From positions 1-13,517 of the forward strand of contig CALCRR010000299.1 of NCBI GenBank assembly GCA_937894495.1: 13,517 nucleotides of DNA, given 5' to 3'. Below are positions 1 to 6,035 of the stretch, in pieces. The notes beneath the pieces are model-generated. The model saw only the letters and a list, made by a program, of their open reading frames with translations. It was not told the origin of the DNA and searched no databases. The DNA is from an uncultured Ruminococcus sp. (GTDB lineage Bacteria; Bacillota; Clostridia; Oscillospirales; Ruminococcaceae). The position numbers and the translations under genes are program-made. The stretch's first letter is position 1, and each line of letters starts with the position of its first letter.

Positions 1-105
1 TGTTAATCTTGCGATCTGTTTTTGGAGCTTTTGGGGTTAAGTGATTGACAGTGAATAAACAGTAAATCGAATGTCGTATTAAAAGAGGGTGAGCATAAGG
101 ACTTC
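1..105 (+). other. Region upstream of the res open frame, possibly decayed res coding DNA
   Basis: No complete gene is visible. In the frame of the downstream res gene, stops occur at 4, 46 and 52. From 55 the frame is open into the gene and reads NVVLKEGEHKDF just before its ATG, which looks like protein sequence continuing the restriction enzyme. No ATG, GTG or TTG lies in that frame between 55 and 105. The other two forward frames close at 38 and 42. This suggests that the N-terminal part of res was cut off by a deletion or frameshift at about 50, or that it is encoded upstream in another frame. Confidence 0.45.
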
Positions 106-2001
106 ATGTCAAAAATCTATGCTTGTCATAACTCAGGCATTAGTATCTTTATGCTGATTGATGAAGAGCATAAATACCGTGATACTGCTAATCAGTACAT
201 TGCAAATATACATCCTGTCCACGTTTTGAGAATTTCTGCGACACCTGTTACAGTCGCAGATCATGTTGAGACAATCACCGATAATGAAGTAATTGGCTCT
301 GGATTGATTGCAATGGGAATCTCGGTTAATGAAGGCGTATCAAAAGCTATTCAGGAAAACAATAATCTCGACGATGATATTATGCTGCTTGAAATGGCGG
401 ATAAAAAGAGAATTCAAATCAAGAAAGAGTATGAAAAGTTCGGATTAGATATCAATCCTCTCGTTGTTATTCAATTCCCAAATGGTAATGAGGAGTGGAT
501 TGATAGAGTTAAGCAAACTTTATCTGATATGGGATATACAGAAAACTCTGGTTTCGTCGCATCATGGTTCTCTGGTGACCATCCCGATAATCCCGAAGAA
601 ATCACCAAGCTTAACGGTGAGTATAGATTTCTTCTTTTCAAACAGGCTATTGCAACAGGTTGGGATTGTCCAAGAGCCAAAATACTTGTTAAACTTCGTG
701 AAGGAAGTACAGAGCGTTTCAATATCCAGACGGTTGGAAGAATCCGTAGAATGCCAGAGCGTAAGCATTATGATAACGAATTGTTGGATTATTGCTACTT
801 ATATACTCTTGATAGTGAGTTCTCCGAAGGATTAACAAGCAGTATTAGTGATAGCTTCTATACATATCAGTATAAAAAGAAGCCTGATACATTTAATATA
901 ACACTCACAAGGGAATTACTCGATGGAAATGACAGAATATCTGTTAATCCAGAGGCAGTTGTAAAGGTTGTCAGAGAACAGATGCTTTCTGAATGCGATG
1001 TTAACGGCGATGGTAAACTTGATAAGCGTGAAATGGAAGTAAGCAAAGGTTATGTGTTTGGCACTAAGCTTAAAACATCCGCTATTGAAGGTGTTGCTAG
1101 AACAACACATGATATGACAAAGCTTAATTCTATTTTTGGTGGTGAACATCAGATTAACAACCATGATGATGGTTTTATCATTCGTGATGCAAAGCGAAGA
1201 ATAGCAAGAGCTATCGGCATTGATGAGAATATCTCAAATAACGCATTGAGGATTCTATTCGGACCGCAAGATATGCAGTTGTCTTTATTGTCGGAAGAAG
1301 AAAGAGAGTTTGAGAGTGAAAATAAACTTCTTGAAGACATGACTCTTAGAGAGTACAATGCTTTTCTTGTAAATAATAGAGATAAACTTGTTGAGCTGTT
1401 CAGTACAATTGATGAAAGCCTAATTGCTGATGTAAAAGAAACTGAAATCATAGAAAAAGAATGGTCTGTACCTCTGTATCAGTATTACAAGCAGCATAAA
1501 AAAATACTACCAACAAAAATGATGGAATCAAATGTGTTTGAAGGCTATGGGAATAACATCCTTATATCTCCCAATAGGACTTGTTCTGAAATAGCGTTTG
1601 AGCAATGGTGCGAAGATAGAAACAACCATATCAAATATGTTTATAAAAACGGCGATAAAGGTGATGAGTATTTCGGCATAGTTTATCGCAAAGCATTCAG
1701 AAGAAGCCATTTTTATCCTGACTATATAGTCCAAACTGATGATGGTATCGTTTGGATTATTGAAGCCAAAGGTGGTATAACTGCTGATGGCAGTTCAAAT
1801 AACGTTGACAAATATGCAGCGAAGAAATTTGAAGCATTAAAGCACTATGCAGAGCGATTTACAAATGTCAAATGGGGATTTGTAAGAGGTGTTGGTTCAC
1901 AAATATTAATGTCAAACACTGTATGGGATGAAAATGTTATGAATAGCAACGTATGGAAGCCAATAAATAATGTTATAGTTAATTCATCAGATAGGAGTTA
2001 A
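106..2001 (+). CDS. res: Type III restriction enzyme Res subunit, N-terminally truncated (DEAD/DEAH helicase plus PD-(D/E)xK nuclease)
   Basis: This 631-aa frame carries most of a type III restriction (Res) subunit, the ATP-dependent translocase and nuclease that acts with a Mod methyltransferase. Visible parts are helicase motif II (DEEH, residues 19-22), motif III (SAT, 44-46), motif V around TGWD (184-187), motif VI QTVGRIRRMPE (208-218), and a C-terminal nuclease with PD at 538-539 and ExK at 553-555. Family members usually have roughly 200 more N-terminal residues holding the Walker A motif I. That motif is absent here, so ATP hydrolysis should fail unless the missing part is supplied from upstream. 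AAGGA (97-101) lies about 4 nt before the ATG, so a short product is possible. Residues 298-309 match an EF-hand calcium loop, which is unexpected. The gene ends 1 nt before the next start. It could be a pseudogene, or the C-terminal half of a split gene. Confidence 0.85.
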   Translation: MSKIYACHNSGISIFMLIDEEHKYRDTANQYIANIHPVHVLRISATPVTVADHVETITDNEVIGSGLIAMGISVNEGVSKAIQENNNLDDDIMLLEMADKKRIQIKKEYEKFGLDINPLVVIQFPNGNEEWIDRVKQTLSDMGYTENSGFVASWFSGDHPDNPEEITKLNGEYRFLLFKQAIATGWDCPRAKILVKLREGSTERFNIQTVGRIRRMPERKHYDNELLDYCYLYTLDSEFSEGLTSSISDSFYTYQYKKKPDTFNITLTRELLDGNDRISVNPEAVVKVVREQMLSECDVNGDGKLDKREMEVSKGYVFGTKLKTSAIEGVARTTHDMTKLNSIFGGEHQINNHDDGFIIRDAKRRIARAIGIDENISNNALRILFGPQDMQLSLLSEEEREFESENKLLEDMTLREYNAFLVNNRDKLVELFSTIDESLIADVKETEIIEKEWSVPLYQYYKQHKKILPTKMMESNVFEGYGNNILISPNRTCSEIAFEQWCEDRNNHIKYVYKNGDKGDEYFGIVYRKAFRRSHFYPDYIVQTDDGIVWIIEAKGGITADGSSNNVDKYAAKKFEALKHYAERFTNVKWGFVRGVGSQILMSNTVWDENVMNSNVWKPINNVIVNSSDRS

Positions 2002-2002
2002 T

Positions 2003-2863
2003 ATGAAAAAAAAGAAGCTATCCGATTATTATGAAGAAGTCTTATTTGGTATAGATTCAGATTTAGCATCCGAATACGAAACAGGAATTATAGCAAGTTT
2101 CAATGCCTATGTTTTACGAATTTCTCATAATAAAATAGCAATTGAAAATGGCATAATATTTGTTCCAGAGGAACTAATAACTCGGAAGTATATTAATAGG
2201 TACTACGAAAAGAGTAACTTTGATTTAAGTGCAAAAGACTGTGCGTATATGGCTCTTAATAGTGTTGGGGTTCCTCCTATAGACGAAATGTCTCTTGATT
2301 CTCTTGAAAAGACTATCAGGGATGTGATAAAAGGAATCACGGATAAGGCATATGTAAAACACGTATCTGGAACAGTTAATACCCTATGTGTTGATTTGAC
2401 TACAGCACGCCAAATAATCTTGCATCAAGATGTGGTTAAAAAAATTCATAAGCAAATTAAAAAAGCAGAATCAAATCCTATCCACAAAGATTCTGTAGCA
2501 TGGCGAGCATACGAGTTTCAAAAAGAAAAAATTGCTTTTTTAGATTCTTTAGACTCTATTGATAGTGAAGAATGCAATAATATAAATCCGTTGACACTTG
2601 ATGATAAAACACATCTTATGGTCAAGGCTATTTTTGACAAGCTATTCTCTGATTTTGATTTTGACAAATATGATGCATATAAAATCGAAATGGATATGCT
2701 GTATGACGATTGGAATTTTGGAAAAAGATATCAAGAATTGTATGATATGTTCCATGCTCCGTTTTATAATTATGCATTTTATAAAGAATTCAAACAAAAA
2801 GACTTCATTGATGAGTTGTCTGATATAGTTGCAGAGAAACTTTTTAAAAAACTAAAAAACTGA
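2003..2863 (+). CDS. Uncharacterised 286-aa protein coupled to res
   Basis: I do not recognise this protein. Its ATG follows the res stop codon by 1 nt and is served by AGGAG at 1993-1997, inside the end of res, so the two are co-transcribed and probably translationally coupled. The product is charged and soluble-looking, with no signal peptide or membrane segment. It starts with a lysine-rich tip (MKKKKLSDYYEE), has a Lys-rich helical stretch around residues 145-155, an aromatic and acidic region around 215-260 (for example YDDWNFGKRY), and a Lys-rich amphipathic C-terminus. An A8 run follows the ATG directly (2006-2013). A terminator follows the gene. By position it may be a restriction accessory, specificity or antitoxin-like factor, but nothing in the sequence proves a role. 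Confidence 0.8.
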   Translation: MKKKKLSDYYEEVLFGIDSDLASEYETGIIASFNAYVLRISHNKIAIENGIIFVPEELITRKYINRYYEKSNFDLSAKDCAYMALNSVGVPPIDEMSLDSLEKTIRDVIKGITDKAYVKHVSGTVNTLCVDLTTARQIILHQDVVKKIHKQIKKAESNPIHKDSVAWRAYEFQKEKIAFLDSLDSIDSEECNNINPLTLDDKTHLMVKAIFDKLFSDFDFDKYDAYKIEMDMLYDDWNFGKRYQELYDMFHAPFYNYAFYKEFKQKDFIDELSDIVAEKLFKKLKN

Positions 2864-2900
2864 GTCGTAACCATTTTTTTCTTAAAAAACACTTTTTTTA

Positions 2901-2931
2901 CTCCTTTTCTTCCCCGAAAAGGAGCTTTTTT
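2901..2931 (+). terminator. Rho-independent terminator after the res operon
   Basis: A perfect 9-bp stem (2901-2909 with 2916-2924, CTCCTTTTC/GAAAAGGAG) has a 6-nt loop and is followed by C and a run of T (2926-2930). It sits 38 bp after the stop of the 286-aa gene and separates the restriction cargo from the mobility module. Confidence 0.9.
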
Positions 2932-3001
2932 ATACCTGTTTTTCCTTGTTTTAAAACAAATAAAAAATTTTTTTCCTTTGTCTGTGTAAGTTTAAATCTT
3001 A

Positions 3002-3010
3002 TGGTATGAT
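3002..3010 (+). promoter_or_regulatory. Extended -10 promoter of the mobility operon
   Basis: TGGTATGAT (TG at 3002-3003, -10 hexamer at 3005-3010) is a good extended -10 element. No strong -35 lies at 17 bp, where only a CTGTGT-like sequence around 2982 is found. It follows a terminator and an A/T-rich stretch (2941-2975), and lies about 50 bp before the first small ORF of the module. It is probably the promoter for the 38-codon gene, the ATPase, rep and xis. Confidence 0.5.
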
Positions 3011-3059
3011 TAGAGCATAGAAAAAGTGCTAACGCACGGATGAAAGGATGTGGTTAATT

Positions 3060-3176
3060 ATGGTTACGAATGTGTTCTGCACTGTTGACATCTATTATGT
3101 TGACAGTATAACAATCAACAACAAAAAGTATCATTTCATTATTTCAAAAAAGAAAGGAGCCAAAAATCATGGCTAA
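3060..3176 (+). CDS. Small 38-aa protein leading the mobility operon
   Basis: This short open frame begins MVTNVFCTVDIYYVDS and ends in a Lys-rich tail (ISKKKGAKNHG). AAAGGA at 3043-3048 is about 11 nt upstream, slightly far for a ribosome binding site. Its stop overlaps the ATG at 3169 by 8 nt, the arrangement expected for translational coupling, and the AAAGGAG that serves 3169 lies within it. I do not recognise a family. It may be a real small gene of the element or a leader peptide that controls translation of the ATPase. Confidence 0.5.
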   Translation: MVTNVFCTVDIYYVDSITINNKKYHFIISKKKGAKNHG

Positions 3177-3196
3177 AAAAAAGAACGGCAAAATCA
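3152..3196 (+). promoter_or_regulatory. Best ribosome binding site and start of the coupling ATPase, followed by an A8 tract that shifts the frame
   Basis: AAAGGAG (3152-3158) is well placed for the ATG at 3169. That ATG, however, reads a 35-codon frame ending at 3276. The long ATPase frame is +1 relative to it. A run of eight A (3175-3182) lies six bases after the ATG. With seven A, the start would read MAKKRTAKSMLIAFF, a positively charged tip running straight into the membrane helix, as expected for this protein family. The only ATG in the long frame here (3197) has no ribosome binding site. The tract may be a mutation, a sequence error, or a slippage or phase-variation site. Confidence 0.65.
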
Positions 3197-4489
3197 ATGC
3201 TAATAGCGTTTTTCTTAGTGTCTTCCTGTGTATTAATAATTATAGCAATCACCGAAAGAATACTGCGAAGTCCTAAACGTGATATTAGATATATTGTTAG
3301 GAAGGGATTATGCGCTAATTGTTTTGGAAATCCGCTTAATTTACACGAAGGCGAAATAGAGCCTTCGGTAATTGTGACAAATACTGAAAAAGGATATAAG
3401 ATAACAGTTGATTGTATGTCAGCCGATTATGATGATGTGGCAAGCTTGGAAACCGATATATCAGGATATCTGCGAAATAGATATGGTAATTATGCAGTAG
3501 TATCCAAAGAGGAGGATATTGCTGGTCGATTTGTAGATTACTATATTGAAGATGTGGTTGCAAGCTACAACAAGCAAAGCGTTTATTCATCGCTAGATGA
3601 TGTTCCATCACATCTTACTAAAATATATATCCGCAAGGATGTTTATATAGATTATTCTCGCGTTTTAAACAGTTCTGCTATTGTTGCTGGACGCAGCAGA
3701 TCAGGTAAAACTACGGCGATAATATCAACATTCTTATTGCCTATGCTAAAACTAGGGAAGGATGATTATGATTCAAGAATTATAATTGTTGATCCTAAAT
3801 CGGCAGAATTGAGTTTATGCCCTCATGTGCTTTCACCTGCTCCCGATGGGAGCGTTGAGCATATTCTTAATGCTATTAGAGATTTTAATTCTATCCGAGT
3901 TGAAAGGCAAAGGATAATAAATGATTACTGTAAATCAGCAGGTAAAGCGGTCAAGTGGTTTGATGTTGGAATGAAACCATGTGTATTGTTCCTTGATGAG
4001 TTCGTTAGCATACAGGATATGTTTCCGAAGAAACCATCAAAAGAAAAACCAGATTATAGTCTTGCTGATTTTCAAGGATTACTACGCCAGATAGCTACGC
4101 AAGGCGCTTCGGCAGGATGCTTTTTAATATTATCTACGGCAGAAGCATCTGTTGGAAGTGGCGGACTTGAAACTGCTGTAAATAATGCGTGCGGTATAAG
4201 AATTCTGTTTAAGCCGAGTATACAAGAAGCAAGATATCTATGGAGCGGTGATGCTTTAGAGGTTATGCGAGAACGACAGTATACTGCTGGTGATGCATGG
4301 TTTAGTGCGGATGATGGTAACAATAACAGCGTTAGATTCGTAAAGTTTCCACGTCTAGAATTTGGAGAATATGACGCATTATCACAATTATTATCACAGT
4401 ATTACGCTGACACAGAGGAGCACAGCGCTATGAGCGCAGCGAAAGAGCGCTGTGCTGTGCCAGAGTCAAATAACGATAAATCGCTGTAA
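3197..4489 (+). CDS. FtsK/SpoIIIE-type (TcpA-like) DNA coupling ATPase
   Basis: This is a 430-aa membrane-anchored FtsK/HerA-family ATPase. In Tn916-like elements the equivalent protein (Orf21, TcpA) brings the DNA-relaxase complex to the transfer channel. One hydrophobic helix occupies residues 1-20. Walker A is GRSRSGKTT (165-173), Walker B is LFLDEF (264-269), and the FtsK-typical DPKSAEL lies at 199-205. The length is in the range of element-borne TcpA proteins. The start at 3197 is only the first ATG of the long frame. The better start, 3169, is out of frame by one base across an A8 run, so the natural protein probably begins with MAKKR before this methionine. The 3' end of the gene contains a strong inverted repeat (4420-4455) that may belong to the transfer or replication origin. 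Confidence 0.85.
   Translation: MLIAFFLVSSCVLIIIAITERILRSPKRDIRYIVRKGLCANCFGNPLNLHEGEIEPSVIVTNTEKGYKITVDCMSADYDDVASLETDISGYLRNRYGNYAVVSKEEDIAGRFVDYYIEDVVASYNKQSVYSSLDDVPSHLTKIYIRKDVYIDYSRVLNSSAIVAGRSRSGKTTAIISTFLLPMLKLGKDDYDSRIIIVDPKSAELSLCPHVLSPAPDGSVEHILNAIRDFNSIRVERQRIINDYCKSAGKAVKWFDVGMKPCVLFLDEFVSIQDMFPKKPSKEKPDYSLADFQGLLRQIATQGASAGCFLILSTAEASVGSGGLETAVNNACGIRILFKPSIQEARYLWSGDALEVMRERQYTAGDAWFSADDGNNNSVRFVKFPRLEFGEYDALSQLLSQYYADTEEHSAMSAAKERCAVPESNNDKSL
4420..4455. repeat. 10-bp inverted repeat, part of candidate oriT/replication origin
   Basis: GCACAGCGCT (4420-4429) and its exact complement AGCGCTGTGC (4446-4455) flank a 16-nt loop, within the last codons of the ATPase gene. AGCGCTG recurs at 4493-4499 in the next hairpin, giving three copies of the motif in two orientations. 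This is the iteron-like layout expected where an HUH Rep binds. It lies just before rep, matching the position of oriT between orf21 and orf20 in Tn916. Confidence 0.5.
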
Positions 4490-4495
4490 ATAAGC

Positions 4496-4522
4496 GCTGG
4501 GGAGGGCTTGTTATTCCCCAGC
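4496..4522. repeat. 8-bp hairpin before rep, candidate nick-site hairpin
   Basis: GCTGGGGA (4496-4503) pairs with TCCCCAGC (4515-4522) around an 11-nt loop (GGGCTTGTTAT). It starts 7 bp after the ATPase stop. On the + strand it is followed by CTAAAAAAAG, not a T run, so it is not a + strand terminator. HUH Reps nick in or beside such hairpins, so the loop is a candidate nick site. No known nick consensus is recognisable. On the - strand no T run follows it either. Confidence 0.4.
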
Positions 4523-4583
4523 CTAAAAAAAGTGTGCCAAATATACATGGTAAAAGCTAATAAAATGGAAGGAGGATGGCACA

Positions 4584-5732
4584 ATGGAAAAAAGCAAACA
4601 GTCAAAGAAGTGTCGTAACTTCATGTATGAACAACAAGTATCCTATCTTCCGAACAATATGACTGTTGATGAAATCTATAATCACGTTGAGCAGAATCTT
4701 AAACCTAAACGTATGGCTTGCATCGTGCATGACAAAGACAAGAAAGATGACAATAAGACTCCTGCCGAAGCGCATATTCATATGATGCTACAATTTGACA
4801 ATGCACGTTCTGTAAATCAGGTCGCGAAAGATATCGGAGATAAACCTCAACAACTAGAAATCTGGAAAGGAAATGTTGATAACGGTTTCTCGTATCTTAT
4901 TCATGCGACAGATAATGCTAGACACAAGCACCAATACTCCTGCGATGAAGTCAAAGCAAACTTTGATTACCCTGCTACTATTGCTAGGATAACAAATAAA
5001 GTCACAAAAATATCTGCTGTTTCAAAAGCTCATAGAAATAATGGAATACTTGATTTAGTTGCAACAGGCAAAATGACCATTTCGGAAGCCAAAAATCAAC
5101 TTGCTGGCTCTGATTATGCAAAGATTGCAGATAAATTGAAAAAGGCTCACGAATTGTATCTTGAAAGGAGCGCGGATTCTTTACATAAGCAAATGATAGA
5201 TAATAATGAAATGGTTGCTGTTCATTGGTTCTATGGTGATTCTGAAACAGGAAAAAGTTTTCTTGCTGAACTTCTGTCTAAAGAAACTGGAGAGCCTTAC
5301 TATAAAACAACTACTACGACAGACCCTTTTCAGTTTTATCAGGCGGAGCAAATAATTATACTGGATGAATTAAGACCCGAAATGATTCCATATTCGGAAT
5401 TGCTTGCACTTCTTAATCCATTTTCAAGAGGAAAAGTGGCTGTATCATCTAGATATTTCAATAAAGCTCTATCTTGCAAGACAATTTACATAACTACGCC
5501 TTATAATCCTGTATCATTTTATATGGGATATCATTTGAATCGTTCTGACAAAGGAGAACAGCTTTTTCGCAGATTATCGTCTGTTTTGAATTTTGATATG
5601 GACTGGATTTATAAAATGGAATATCAACCACATTGTTATATGTATACAGAGGTTGATAAAAAGCCCAATCATTATAGCAAGAAAAACCAATCACCTTATA
5701 CTTTAAATAATATATTTGACAGAATAAATTGA
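4584..5732 (+). CDS. rep: Rolling-circle Rep: HUH endonuclease fused to superfamily 3-type helicase
   Basis: This 382-aa replication or mobilisation initiator resembles Rep_2-type plasmid Reps and the Reps of CRESS-DNA viruses. It would nick the origin through a tyrosine and unwind the DNA. The HUH metal site is HIH (64-66), and the likely catalytic tyrosine is Y104 in FSYLIHAT. The helicase has Walker A GDSETGKS (218-225), Walker B IIILDE (257-262) and a following beta strand YITTPYNP (302-309) like motif C. GGAGG (4571-4575) sits 8 nt before the ATG. In Tn916 this slot holds MobT-type Orf20. Here the Rep keeps its own helicase, so it could support autonomous replication of the excised circle as well as transfer. 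xis starts 15 bp downstream, in the same operon. Confidence 0.88.
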   Translation: MEKSKQSKKCRNFMYEQQVSYLPNNMTVDEIYNHVEQNLKPKRMACIVHDKDKKDDNKTPAEAHIHMMLQFDNARSVNQVAKDIGDKPQQLEIWKGNVDNGFSYLIHATDNARHKHQYSCDEVKANFDYPATIARITNKVTKISAVSKAHRNNGILDLVATGKMTISEAKNQLAGSDYAKIADKLKKAHELYLERSADSLHKQMIDNNEMVAVHWFYGDSETGKSFLAELLSKETGEPYYKTTTTTDPFQFYQAEQIIILDELRPEMIPYSELLALLNPFSRGKVAVSSRYFNKALSCKTIYITTPYNPVSFYMGYHLNRSDKGEQLFRRLSSVLNFDMDWIYKMEYQPHCYMYTEVDKKPNHYSKKNQSPYTLNNIFDRIN

Positions 5733-5747
5733 AAAGGGGGCATTATA

Positions 5748-5945
5748 ATGAAATATGAAGTGCCGATTTATAAAAAAGCAAATCTTACCTTAGAAGAAGC
5801 GGCAGCTTATTTTAGTATCGGTGTTAATAAGCTCCGTGAACTTTCAGATGATGATAAATGCGTCTTTGTTCTGTGGGTGGGAAACAAGCGACTTATCAAA
5901 AGAAAACAACTCGAAGAGTATCTGTCAAAGACATGCTCTATTTGA
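5748..5945 (+). CDS. xis: Excisionase, Tn916 Xis family
   Basis: This 65-aa winged-helix DNA-bending protein biases the integrase toward excision. The pattern PIYKKANLTLEEAAAYFSIG followed by NKLREL, then a wing with GNKRLIKRKQLEEYL, closely follows the layout of Tn916 Xis ([21 protein letters not shown]...GNRIQIKRKQFE, from memory). The length is normal for the family. AAGGGGG lies about 8 nt before the ATG. The gene is close behind rep, so it is probably read from the upstream operon, while int has its own promoter. That would let xis expression be tied to the replication and transfer state. Confidence 0.92.
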   Translation: MKYEVPIYKKANLTLEEAAAYFSIGVNKLRELSDDDKCVFVLWVGNKRLIKRKQLEEYLSKTCSI

Positions 5946-5961
5946 TAAAACAGGAACGTAT

Positions 5962-5990
5962 TTGACAAAGAGAACGAACTATGGTATAAT
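5962..5990 (+). promoter_or_regulatory. Consensus promoter for int
   Basis: TTGACA (5962-5967), a 17-bp spacer and TATAAT (5985-5990), with TGG just before the -10, form a near-perfect sigma-A promoter. It lies between xis and int and should drive int independently of xis. Confidence 0.92.
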
Positions 5991-6012
5991 TATTCATAGC
6001 TTGTTCTCTTTG
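5966..6012. repeat. 47-bp dyad overlapping the int promoter
   Basis: The arms 5966-5983 and 5995-6012 are inverted copies matching at 16 of 18 positions (outer block CAAAGAGAAC/GTTCTCTTTG). They flank an 11-bp centre that contains the -10 hexamer minus its ends. The dyad reaches from the end of the -35 box to about 22 bp past the -10. It is followed by GTTGTTATATG rather than a T run, so it is unlikely to be a terminator. It could be an operator for a dimeric repressor, a site bound by Int or Xis, or an RNA hairpin in the 5' leader of int that controls translation. The int ribosome binding site (6023-6029) lies 10 bp beyond. Confidence 0.75.
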
Positions 6013-6035
6013 TTGTTATATGAAAGGAGTTTCTT

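Noticed and set aside
9..15. TTGCGAT near the window start as a left-end integrase arm site
   Set aside because: It is a single imperfect copy without phased repeats and would be expected by chance. The element's left end cannot be placed.
3169..3276. 35-codon frame MAKKKNGKINANS as a separate gene
   Set aside because: It has a good ribosome binding site, but beyond the first residues it matches nothing and overlaps the ATPase. A frameshifted start of the ATPase explains it better.
4496..4522. Hairpin after the ATPase gene as a + strand terminator
   Set aside because: It is followed by CTAAAAAAAG, not T residues, and rep and xis downstream lack another evident promoter.
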